DNA of 51,563 bases from CAJXNP01 sp050305935 (lineage in GTDB: Bacteria > Bacteroidota > Bacteroidia > Cytophagales > Cyclobacteriaceae). A program made the translations under genes and the position numbers. Of this stretch, positions 17,170-25,693 are shown in pieces; within the stretch, counting starts at the first letter, position 1, and every line of letters starts with the position of its first letter. The notes below the pieces were generated by a model, which ran no database searches, was not told where the DNA came from, and saw only the letters and a list, made by a program, of their open reading frames with translations. The DNA is taken from assembly GCA_050305935.1 (NCBI GenBank), contig JBNLGG010000027.1, positions 1 through 51,563 of the forward strand, read 5' to 3'.

Positions 17170-20100
17170 ATGGGAAAGTTAGTCGAGATAATTGTTTCGG
17201 AGGATTCTGAAGTCCGAAACAGGTCATTGGATTCAATTTGCCAGGGTCAAACGCTGGACTTTCTGGTAGCGGAAAGCAGGGACCTGGAAATTTTCAGAAA
17301 AGAAAGCGACAATCTTTATTATAAAGTAAGAGCTTTGTTTTTTTTATATGCCATTCACCGGTTTTACCTGCCTTTTTTGCCTGGTGTAAGCAAGCATAGT
17401 TTGATTCCCTATGAGGCACATGAGAAAGTACTAAGCCGCAGGTTTGAGGAGGCGATAGACATTTTTTTAAAGATACAGGAGGAATCCGGATGTAATGAAG
17501 GGATAAGCAGTGGCTTGGCAGAAACTTACCACCAATTGGCATTTCAGACCCTTGCCAACCAGGTAAGAAGAAGTGTCAAAATGACCAGGGGAAATCAATG
17601 GATGTTTCGAATCGGCCACCCGGAAGATCAACCACTGTTCATTCAAAAATCATTGATTAAAAAAGACCCAAATACCGGGCTCTTTCCAATCATCCACGAA
17701 AGCACTCCGGTGCGTATGGACATCACACATTGTGGATGGAGCGACATATTTTTTCTTGGGATGGATTTTCCAAAAGGCGCGCAGGTGCTGAATATTTCTG
17801 TGGACTTGTGTGTGAAAAGTGACAAAAGCGAACCGAAACCGCCCATTGAAACCTATTTCAGGGTGATCGACGAACCTGTTTTACGATTAACCAGTGTAGA
17901 CCTTGGCGCTTCCGCCACGATCACCAATCTGGCAGAGGTGTTTGATTTCGCAAAAGATTACCTGGGGCTGTTGAAAGCAGCCATTATTTCCTCGGGGATC
18001 ATACCTCCGGGCATGGAAGGGTCAGGGATTGACCTGCCGGTTCTTTTTAACAAGATGATAGGACCAGGACTAGGTATTGAATTGGTAAGCAAGGTAAACA
18101 ATATTCCAAAAGGTAGCCGTTTAGCTGTCTCTACGAATTTATTTGCATCGCTAATATCCGTGTGCATGCGGGCAACCGGCCAGGCAAAGGGACTAAGTGG
18201 ACCATTAGATGAAGAGGAACGTCGACTTGTAGCCGCGCGAGCTATTCTTGGCGAGTGGATCGGAGGTTCCGGAGGTGGCTGGCAGGATAGTGGCGGACTG
18301 TGGCCTGGAATAAAAATCATCCGAGGGGTTGAAGCAGAGGAAGAAGATCCTGAGTTTGGTTTGAGTAAAGGAAGGTTATTGCCAAAACATACCATTCTGG
18401 GACAGGAAGATGTTTCTAAGGAGGTCAGGGAGAAACTGCAGGATAGTTTAGTAGTGGTACATGGTGGCATGGCGCAGGATGTAGGTCCCATCCTGGAAAT
18501 GGTGACAGAAAAATATCTTTTACGACCCGAGAAAGAATGGAAAGCCCGCAAAACGGCGATTAACTATTTTGAAGAGGTTGTGAATAAAATCAAAGCCGGG
18601 GATATAGAATCCCTTGGCAATTTTACAGAGGAAAATTTTAAGGGGCCGATTCAGGCAATTATTCCATGGGCTACAAATATTTATACGGAGATCCTTATTA
18701 AGAATATCAGGGATGAATTCAAAGAAAATTTCTGGGGATTCTGGATGATGGGCGGTATGTCTGGTGGTGGAATGGGCTTTATTTTTAACCCAAAATTCAA
18801 AGAACAAGGACAAAAACGCCTACAGGAGATCATGCTGGAAGCCAAACACAAACTGGAAAAGGCAATCCCTTTTGCCATGGATCCTGTAGTGTATGATTTT
18901 AAAATCAATGAACGCGGTACATTTGCCGAATACCTGGAGGGCGAGGCTGCTTTAATGCCTTTGGAGTATTATGCCCTTACCACTCCTGCATTGCTGAAAA
19001 AGGAAATCCAGCGTCTCACAAATCTACAGCGCAGTGAATTGGAAATCCTGGGTAGTTCCTACAAGGATGAGGAGACGCAGTTGAGGTTCATGACCCAGTT
19101 GATCGAGCGTATGATGCCGCAGGCCGTCTCTGAGACAACCAAAAATACTTCGCTCGAAAAACTGCTCAAAGACCATGGGTTTGACCCTGAGTTGCATAAT
19201 CAAATAAAAGCAGATATTAAGTCAGGAAGGGTTGGGCTGGCACAAAATCGCTTGCCGGTGAGTAGTAAGATCACGGATGTCAAGGAGGAGGAAGTAATTT
19301 CTGCCATTGATATTAAACACGAAGAATATTTCAATGTCGGATTAGAATCACTAAAAAATGGTGAGCTCTGTATTGTGACACTGGCGGGGGGTGTTGGTAG
19401 CAGGTGGACTAAGGGAGCTGGTGTTGTTAAGTCTTTAAATCATTTTGGGAAGCTCGGTGGTCAGCATCGCAATTTTATTGAAACGCACCTGGCAAAGAGC
19501 AGAAAAATATCCCACTTAAGTGGTATCGATATTCCCCACATATTTACTACCAGTTACCTGACAAACGAGGCCATTAAAGAGTATTTGGCCAGAGAAAAGA
19601 ATTATAATTACAGCGGACCGCTTTATCTATCCGAAGGAAAGTTTATCGGCCTTCGCCTGGTACCCACTGAAAGGGATCTGCGGTTTCTGTGGGAAGAATT
19701 GCCACAGCAATTGCTGGATGAGCAGGCACAAAAGATGCAGGAAAGCCTCCGTAGCGCACTGATCAACTGGGCGCGGGAATTAGGGGAAGGACAGGATTAT
19801 ACAGACAATATTCCCCAGCAATGTATTCATCCGGTGGGTCATTGGTTTGAGGTACCCAATATGTTTCTCAATGGCACCATGAAAAAACTACTCGAAGACC
19901 GGCCTCAATTAAAATACATCCTGCTGCACAACATTGATACCCTCGGTGCAAATGCCAGTCCGGAAATGCTGGGAATGCACATTCATTCGGGGGCTGATAT
20001 TTCCTGTGAAGTGATTACGAGAAAGCTTGACGACAGGGGTGGAGGTCTGGCGAATATCGATGGTAAAATCAGACTGATAGAAGGCTTGGCCCTTCCAGAC

Positions 20101-20490
20101 GAACGTGTTGAGTTTGACCTGACTTATTATAATAGCAATACCTTCTGGATCAATGTCGATTCTCTTTTTAAGATTTTTGATCTGGAGAAGAAAGATCTTG
20201 ACAACGAAGACCTGGTACGGTCTAAAGTAAATAAATTGTCCAGAAGAATGCCCACTTATATTACCATCAAGGATGTGAAGAAAAGATGGGGTAAGGGACA
20301 GGAAGACATTTTTCCCGTTACACAATTTGAAAAGCTGTGGGGTGACATGACGGCACTACCTGAGCTGCACTGCAAATTTGTTGTGGTGCCCAGAATGAGG
20401 GGTCAGCAATTGAAAGAAGTAGCCCAGCTCGATGGTTGGCTGCGTGACGGTTCAGCTTCATACGTGAATAATCTTTGCGCCTGGTTATAA
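17170..20490 (+). CDS. GHMP (fucokinase-type) kinase / UDP-sugar pyrophosphorylase fusion
   Basis: The 1106-residue cytoplasmic protein shows two enzymatic parts. About 179-540 resembles the GHMP kinase half of L-fucokinases: sugar-binding start TPVRMDITHCGWSD, phosphate loop region IPKGSRLAVSTNLFASL (about 311-327), the fucokinase hallmark GGSGGGWQDSGGLWPG (about 365-380), and a C-terminal motif GGMSGGGMGFIF (about 527-538). About 730-1100 is a UDPGP-type pyrophosphorylase with an intact nucleotide loop LAGGVGSRWTKGAG (about 738-751). The first 170 residues are helical and not recognised. A kinase plus pyrophosphorylase would turn a free sugar into UDP-sugar in two steps, as plant and Bacteroides bifunctional enzymes do for GDP-fucose, but with the domain order of Bacteroides FKP reversed. 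The GHMP loop departs from G-x-G-L-G-x-S-S (R and A replace two glycines), so kinase activity is uncertain. Confidence 0.8.
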   Translation: MGKLVEIIVSEDSEVRNRSLDSICQGQTLDFLVAESRDLEIFRKESDNLYYKVRALFFLYAIHRFYLPFLPGVSKHSLIPYEAHEKVLSRRFEEAIDIFLKIQEESGCNEGISSGLAETYHQLAFQTLANQVRRSVKMTRGNQWMFRIGHPEDQPLFIQKSLIKKDPNTGLFPIIHESTPVRMDITHCGWSDIFFLGMDFPKGAQVLNISVDLCVKSDKSEPKPPIETYFRVIDEPVLRLTSVDLGASATITNLAEVFDFAKDYLGLLKAAIISSGIIPPGMEGSGIDLPVLFNKMIGPGLGIELVSKVNNIPKGSRLAVSTNLFASLISVCMRATGQAKGLSGPLDEEERRLVAARAILGEWIGGSGGGWQDSGGLWPGIKIIRGVEAEEEDPEFGLSKGRLLPKHTILGQEDVSKEVREKLQDSLVVVHGGMAQDVGPILEMVTEKYLLRPEKEWKARKTAINYFEEVVNKIKAGDIESLGNFTEENFKGPIQAIIPWATNIYTEILIKNIRDEFKENFWGFWMMGGMSGGGMGFIFNPKFKEQGQKRLQEIMLEAKHKLEKAIPFAMDPVVYDFKINERGTFAEYLEGEAALMPLEYYALTTPALLKKEIQRLTNLQRSELEILGSSYKDEETQLRFMTQLIERMMPQAVSETTKNTSLEKLLKDHGFDPELHNQIKADIKSGRVGLAQNRLPVSSKITDVKEEEVISAIDIKHEEYFNVGLESLKNGELCIVTLAGGVGSRWTKGAGVVKSLNHFGKLGGQHRNFIETHLAKSRKISHLSGIDIPHIFTTSYLTNEAIKEYLAREKNYNYSGPLYLSEGKFIGLRLVPTERDLRFLWEELPQQLLDEQAQKMQESLRSALINWARELGEGQDYTDNIPQQCIHPVGHWFEVPNMFLNGTMKKLLEDRPQLKYILLHNIDTLGANASPEMLGMHIHSGADISCEVITRKLDDRGGGLANIDGKIRLIEGLALPDERVEFDLTYYNSNTFWINVDSLFKIFDLEKKDLDNEDLVRSKVNKLSRRMPTYITIKDVKKRWGKGQEDIFPVTQFEKLWGDMTALPELHCKFVVVPRMRGQQLKEVAQLDGWLRDGSASYVNNLCAWL

Positions 20491-20542
20491 GAATTCTATT
20501 TTCGGTATTCATAATTACGATAGTCCAACAAGGAGTCTAAAA

Positions 20543-21478
20543 ATGAGGAAGATATTGAGCTACTTAAAAGAATACCTACAAGCCTATTGGCACTTCAGGT
20601 TGTATGCTGTATCCTTCCTGTTTTTAGTATCCGCCATATTTGTTGAATACCATTTTGACTTTCGTAAAAACTTTATCGAGGACTACGATAATTTGTTCTT
20701 ACAGTGGCTGGTGGTTTTTTTATTCTATGCTACGCCTTATTTGCTTTTTTGTGGATTTGTCTACTTTTTTGATATCCGGCGCTCCTTCTTCAGAATCCCT
20801 TCTTTTTGGATAAAATTTGCCATTGGTTTTCTGATATTGAGTTTTGATCAGAGCTACATCCCGAATGTCTTGATCCGTGGTGGATTGAAGGATGAAGCAC
20901 ACTATTTCTTTGTTACTGTTTATTCATGGCTTACCAGTTTACTTTTCATCGTCATTCCTCTTATCATTTTTAATATTGTCATAGAAAATATTAAAGGCCG
21001 GAATCTTTATGGATTGCTGATCAGAAGATTCGATTTCAAACCATACGTTCTATTGCTGATAATATCTGCGGTGTTCCTTTTCTTTGGGTCATTCTTGGGT
21101 GATGTCAATTCCTATTACCCCAGGTATTTGCACTCAGGAGGCCCTGACTTCGCAGGTATCAATAATTTGAATGAATGGGTAATGGTGCTGACTTATGAAT
21201 TTTCCTATGCTTTAAGCTTTATTTCGGTGGAGCACTTCTTTCGTGGTTTTCTTGTGTTGGGGTTTGTTCGCTACATGCGTGGCTACGCTGTAATTCCCAT
21301 GGTGGTTTGCTACTGCCTTCTGCACTTTGGAAAACCCATTGGTGAAACAATTACCTCCGTTGCAGGGGGATATATTCTCGGTATTTTTGTGTACAAAACC
21401 CGGAACATTTGGGGAGGAATTATTTTGCATATTGGTATTGCTCTCCTGATGGAGTTATTTAGTTCCTGGCAACAGTAA
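20543..21478 (+). CDS. CPBP-family-like intramembrane protein
   Basis: The 311-residue protein has eight or so membrane helices. The C-terminal half has the CPBP (Abi/Rce1-like) motifs: SVEHFFRGFLVLG for motif 1, CLLHFGKP for motif 2 with its His, and LHIGIALLME for motif 3. Motif 1 normally starts with two Glu; here the first is Val (VEHFFR), so protease activity may be lost or altered. It follows the fusion gene by 52 bases on the same strand. No substrate can be proposed. Confidence 0.75.
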   Translation: MRKILSYLKEYLQAYWHFRLYAVSFLFLVSAIFVEYHFDFRKNFIEDYDNLFLQWLVVFLFYATPYLLFCGFVYFFDIRRSFFRIPSFWIKFAIGFLILSFDQSYIPNVLIRGGLKDEAHYFFVTVYSWLTSLLFIVIPLIIFNIVIENIKGRNLYGLLIRRFDFKPYVLLLIISAVFLFFGSFLGDVNSYYPRYLHSGGPDFAGINNLNEWVMVLTYEFSYALSFISVEHFFRGFLVLGFVRYMRGYAVIPMVVCYCLLHFGKPIGETITSVAGGYILGIFVYKTRNIWGGIILHIGIALLMELFSSWQQ

Positions 21479-21482
21479 TATC

Positions 21483-22415
21483 CTATGCAGACTGTTTTTG
21501 TAGGACCAGCTCCCTCTCCTTTTTTAGCTCTGCCTGAAGTTGTTTAGCGGTTTTGGAGCTGTTGTCGTGGCTCCATCCCGGAGGGCCAAATATATACATG
21601 AATCTGTCTTTCAGCTTCGAAGATTTCTTCAGGTCGTTCCAGATATTTTGAAATTCATGGGTGTTGGCTATAATGGGGTTATAGGAACCAGGCCCTTTGG
21701 TTACACCATATTTTGGAACAACCTCCTTAATCGGTTCCTGATAGGTGCCAAACAACCAATCCCAGATGAGCAAAATACCACCATGGTTTTTGTCCATATA
21801 TTCCACATTACTGCTGTGGTGAACTACGTGCACAAAGGGATTGTTGAATATTTTCCCAATGAAGCCAAGTGATTTCACCAATTGCGTGTGCAGGAAAAAC
21901 TGGTATAAGGCATTAATGATCATACACGTTGCAATCATGGCCGGTTCAAATCCAAGAAGGGGCATCCATAGCCAGAAAATAAATTTATAAAAAGTGATAA
22001 ACCATCCATTTCTGATGCTGACAGTTAAGTTAAATGTATCGGCATTGTGATGAGGGATATGGGCGGCCCAAAGGAGTCTTATGGTATGACTAAATCGATG
22101 ATGCCAATAGAAATTAAAGTCATCAAACAGCAGGCACATTGGCCAGACAAACCAGGCCCAACCAAAAGACTCATATCCAAAAAATTGTAAACGCCATTCC
22201 CGCGTGAACTCGAAAACTGTGGTAAAAATAATTAAAACAATTCCATTATTAAATATTGCGATCACCGTAGCCCCGGCTGCAATTCCAAAACTTGAAGCAG
22301 TCTCTTTGAGATTATAATTATGGCGTGCTTTGAAAAATTCAAAAACAATTAAAAGTATATAAAAAGGATATATATAATATAAAGCTGCCTTTATAATGCC
22401 AATGTCCATAAACAA
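21483..22415 (-). CDS. Sterol desaturase / fatty acid hydroxylase family protein
   Basis: The 310-residue membrane protein carries the histidine clusters of the family: HHRFSH (about 105-110), HIPHHNADTFN (about 118-128) and HVVHHSSN (about 195-202). These bind a di-iron centre that oxidises C-H bonds in lipids. Four to five hydrophobic segments surround them. The C-terminal 40 residues are charged and unlike the core. The actual lipid substrate is unknown; the RND/LolA-like module 10 kb away could be related but is not linked. Confidence 0.9.
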   Translation of the reverse strand: MFMDIGIIKAALYYIYPFYILLIVFEFFKARHNYNLKETASSFGIAAGATVIAIFNNGIVLIIFTTVFEFTREWRLQFFGYESFGWAWFVWPMCLLFDDFNFYWHHRFSHTIRLLWAAHIPHHNADTFNLTVSIRNGWFITFYKFIFWLWMPLLGFEPAMIATCMIINALYQFFLHTQLVKSLGFIGKIFNNPFVHVVHHSSNVEYMDKNHGGILLIWDWLFGTYQEPIKEVVPKYGVTKGPGSYNPIIANTHEFQNIWNDLKKSSKLKDRFMYIFGPPGWSHDNSSKTAKQLQAELKKERELVLQKQSA

Positions 22416-22478
22416 ACCCTATTTTATGTAATTAATAATTTAAGCGACGTACAAAATGTAAAATTATTCTGGAAAACC

Positions 22479-22904
22479 CTAAGCTGTCTTTTTTAAATCT
22501 AAGTTTTCTTTTGACAGGTACCCTTTTTGAATGGCTACTCCAAAAAATCCGAAAGGGGCCAAAATAATCGTAGGCATGGTAGAATAAAACGGTTCAGGTG
22601 TTCCTTTCATGCTATGTACTGTGTAAATGAGTAAAATAGTAACGATGGAGTTTAGCAGTACGGCTATTATCACTCCTTGCAAATTATGAGCAAGCTTTTT
22701 AAGGAGAAAATTCAATAAGCGAAGAATCAATCCACCCACAAAAAATGTATAACTAAATTGTTTTGCAGCGGCAACGGTGGCGGGCATAAAACCATGCAGG
22801 GCGTTTATGTAATATACAATCAGCCCCATAACGGTCGCTCCAATCAAGGACATTTTATAGTTTAAAAAATTAAGTCCTTTTCGTATTAATTTTCCAATAA
22901 TCAA
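22479..22904 (-). CDS. Small multi-pass membrane protein, unknown
   Basis: The 141-residue protein has four hydrophobic segments (about 18-38, 42-62, 72-95, 108-128). The first 14 residues are basic, indicating a cytoplasmic N terminus. No family is recognised. It lies 63 bases upstream of the desaturase-family gene on the same strand and may be cotranscribed with it. Confidence 0.65.
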   Translation of the reverse strand: MIIGKLIRKGLNFLNYKMSLIGATVMGLIVYYINALHGFMPATVAAAKQFSYTFFVGGLILRLLNFLLKKLAHNLQGVIIAVLLNSIVTILLIYTVHSMKGTPEPFYSTMPTIILAPFGFFGVAIQKGYLSKENLDLKKTA

Positions 22905-23104
22905 AATCCCCGTAAGTTGGTGTTTCTAGGGTCAATTATATTGAAATTATAATTAAATAGACAGTATTTAGTGGTTTAACTGACAATCAGTTAAGGATAA
23001 TCAGCTAATATTCCAATTTAATATCAATAAAGTGTAATTCAGGTAGAACGAGCCTGGTTTGTAGTGTATAAAAGTGGTTGTTAATTAATATCCAAAAAAG
23101 AAGC

Positions 23105-23476
23105 TTAAGTCAGTTTAGTTTTGGCCTGAATGATATCGTTTACATGGAGGCCAAGGTCTTTCGTCAAATCCTGTATCGAAGTCATCTCATGCGGATCCCT
23201 CACACCATCGGCCCCGGCTATTTTGACCATATAGGCTACTATTTTCAACTGGTTTTCCCTGGATTCTTTTTTAAGGCCTTCTTTCAACGTGTCCCTTACG
23301 ACATCCGTATTCTGATTACTCAACTCATCTAATTTGTCGGAAAAGTCAGATTTATCAATGCCCTCCCTGGCAATCATCTGGTTACCAAAACTGAGTTCTT
23401 TGAGGTCAACCATCCCGTCGGCAATGAGGATGTAATAGTAAGCGCTGACCAATAGGTCTTGAAATGTGTTAAGCAT
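23105..23476 (-). CDS. TerB-like helical protein
   Basis: The preferred start (MLNTFQDLLVSAYY, ATG at 23476) gives 123 residues; an ATG at 23500 adds eight non-conserved residues. The protein is all-helical with the TerB-fold features: ADGMVDLKEL near the start and a matching acidic GADGVRDPHEM near residue 97, both D-G-x-x-(D/H) metal-site-like motifs. TerB-like proteins are small cytoplasmic acidic-helix proteins linked to membrane stress; a specific role cannot be given. Confidence 0.7.
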   Translation of the reverse strand: MLNTFQDLLVSAYYYILIADGMVDLKELSFGNQMIAREGIDKSDFSDKLDELSNQNTDVVRDTLKEGLKKESRENQLKIVAYMVKIAGADGVRDPHEMTSIQDLTKDLGLHVNDIIQAKTKLT

Positions 23477-23609
23477 AGTGGAATTATTTAAACATTTCAA
23501 AATATTAACACTTACCGGTATTTACAAATATTTGATAGACACTATTTCAATGATTATCGAAAACAAAGAAAGTCTTTCCGATTTCAGGATGTTTTCCTTG
23601 ATTTGCAAG

Positions 23610-24425
23610 ATGGCTTTGCAAGTATGTTCGTTAAATTCAGGCAGCAATGGGAATTGCTACTACATCGGAAATGGAAAGGATGCTGTATTAGTAGATGCGG
23701 GGATTTCATGCCGGGAAATTGAAAAGCGACTGAAAAGGAATAACCTTTCTGTCGAAAAAATCCGCGCGATTTTTATTTCTCATGAACATTCAGACCATAT
23801 TCGTGGTGTGAGGGTTTTTTCTAAAAAGCACGGTCTGCCCGTTTATATCACCTACAAGACGCTAAAGAATTCCCCATTATTTCAGGAAAATCCCCTGTTT
23901 ATACCTCTTTTACCGAATGCAAAAGTTGAAATTGGGGAGCTGAGAGTGAAGGCATTTCCAAAATATCATGATGCCGCCGATCCGCATAGTTTTATCATTT
24001 ATTATCAAAACAAAAAGGTGGGTGTCCTGACCGACATAGGTGAAGCATGCGATGAAGTGATTGCGCATTTTAAACTATGTGACGTAGCTTTTTTGGAGGC
24101 CAATTACGACGATGAAATGCTGGAGAAGGGAAACTACCCTTATCATTTAAAGAGAAGAATCAAAGGTAGGCTGGGCCATTTATCCAATCGCCAGGCATTT
24201 GATCTATTTACCCAACATCGTTCTCCTAATTTGTCCCATCTGTTCCTGTCACATATTTCAAGAGACAATAATGACCCGGACATTATTCGTCAACTTTTTT
24301 CTAGCAATGCAAATGGAACGAAAATAATCATCGCTTCCAGGGAAATGGAGTCTGAAGTGGTAACCCTTGATGTCGGTGGTCCGGGTGAAATTCACCCTGC
24401 AACAGGACAATTATCGCTTATTTAG
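23610..24425 (+). CDS. MBL-fold hydrolase, WalJ/YycJ-like
   Basis: The start is set at the ATG at 23610 (MALQVCSLNSGSNGNCYYIG), which leaves 271 residues and begins with the conserved YycJ N terminus. The longer open frame from 23466 overlaps the divergent TerB-like gene and adds unrelated residues. The metal motif HEHSDH and later DIGEACD, HLSNRQA and SHISRDNNDP are characteristic. Family members are cytoplasmic 5'-3' DNA exonuclease-like enzymes. The stop overlaps the convergent TPR gene by 15 bases. Confidence 0.9.
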   Translation: MALQVCSLNSGSNGNCYYIGNGKDAVLVDAGISCREIEKRLKRNNLSVEKIRAIFISHEHSDHIRGVRVFSKKHGLPVYITYKTLKNSPLFQENPLFIPLLPNAKVEIGELRVKAFPKYHDAADPHSFIIYYQNKKVGVLTDIGEACDEVIAHFKLCDVAFLEANYDDEMLEKGNYPYHLKRRIKGRLGHLSNRQAFDLFTQHRSPNLSHLFLSHISRDNNDPDIIRQLFSSNANGTKIIIASREMESEVVTLDVGGPGEIHPATGQLSLI

Positions 24426-25493
24426 AACCACATTATTGGCATCAAGGTTAATCTGGTTTTCATTAAACCATGTTTCGAATGCCTTGTACTTATCCCGGTT
24501 GTGGTTAAACCAATCCCAGAATTCATCCTCATTTCCTTTTAGAAATAGCCAGTAATTGTAAGCGGAGAATTGGTCTTCTTCCAGCATTTTTTTATGAAAA
24601 TCAAACAGGGCCGTAGGATGCTTTTTGTTTTGCTTGTGCTCGTACCAGTTATTGATAAAATTAGTTCGTAGCACATTCAAAAAACCAATGCTTAAGCCGG
24701 TTTCATTGATAGGGTTTTCCTTGGGGAGGCTCATGGAAATATTTACCTCGTATGCTATCGCGTAGGGAATTTCAAACCCTTTTTGAGGATCAATTGTCCG
24801 GTTTTCGGTAAAGTTCACTTTTACATTTCCGTCCTCGTCGGTAGTAATGGCAGACTTGTATGTATTAAAAAGAACGTTGCTTATTTCCCTTGTGCGATCT
24901 GTGTTTCTTTCCAGATTTAGGAATATTTCGCAATAGATAAGGCTCCACACCTTGTCGCTCGTATTGGCGAAAAGCTTGCCAAGGTAGTAATAATTGGAAG
25001 CAAAATAAGGATCCATCTCAATCCCCTTTTCCCAGGTGGCTATCGCCTCGTTAAGGTTTCTGCTTCGGTATTCATTGGTACCCAATTCAAAATAAAGAGG
25101 GCCTGATTTTGGGAATTTCTTCAGTCCCTGATTAAATAATTCATTGGCTTTTTCAGAATTTCCCTTTAAATCATAACTATTGGCTACCAATTGATAAAAA
25201 AGGTCATTTGCATCCTTTTCGTCCAGTAAAGGCTCAAGTGTTTCAATTACCTTGTCGTATTTTTTCATCAGGTAGTACGCATAGCCCTTTTCGTATTTGA
25301 AGCTCAGGTTTTTGGGATCCATTTCTTCTGAAACTTCCAGAAGAGCAATGGCTTCCTGATAGTCTCCTTCTTCCATTTTTATAACAGCTTTTTCTGCTAT
25401 CTCGATGGCTTCCTTTTTTGAAGAGTTAAATTGCGCGAAAGAAAATCCAATACTTAAAAATTGGACGCCTAAAAAAATAATGATTCGTCTCAT
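24411..25493 (-). CDS. Secreted TPR-repeat protein
   Basis: The 360-residue protein has a signal peptide (to about residue 20, FSFAQ). About five TPR units follow (residues 30-210), for example AIALLEVSEEMDPKNLSFKY and AIATWEKGIEMDPYFASNYY. The C-terminal 130 residues are not repeat-like. TPRs mediate protein contacts; no partner is evident. It is convergent with the MBL gene and its tail overlaps it by 15 bases. Confidence 0.85.
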   Translation of the reverse strand: MRRIIIFLGVQFLSIGFSFAQFNSSKKEAIEIAEKAVIKMEEGDYQEAIALLEVSEEMDPKNLSFKYEKGYAYYLMKKYDKVIETLEPLLDEKDANDLFYQLVANSYDLKGNSEKANELFNQGLKKFPKSGPLYFELGTNEYRSRNLNEAIATWEKGIEMDPYFASNYYYLGKLFANTSDKVWSLIYCEIFLNLERNTDRTREISNVLFNTYKSAITTDEDGNVKVNFTENRTIDPQKGFEIPYAIAYEVNISMSLPKENPINETGLSIGFLNVLRTNFINNWYEHKQNKKHPTALFDFHKKMLEEDQFSAYNYWLFLKGNEDEFWDWFNHNRDKYKAFETWFNENQINLDANNVVLNKR

Positions 25494-25693
25494 AAATGCC
25501 CCTACTATATTTAAACAATTTCCCTATTAATATAGAAAGATACAAAATGGTAAATCCTGGAAAAAGAAAACTTCCCATTGGTTCATTCCGGATGCCGATA
25601 ACTTTTTAAAATAACTTTTTAGATAACAATTTTTACCGTCATTCAATTTCGTTTTAAGGAATTAAATCCTTTTGTTAACTTTCCTGGCATAAA

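Noticed and set aside
23466..23609. 48-residue N-terminal extension of the MBL hydrolase
   Set aside because: It overlaps the divergent TerB-like gene, and the conserved family start is at 23610.
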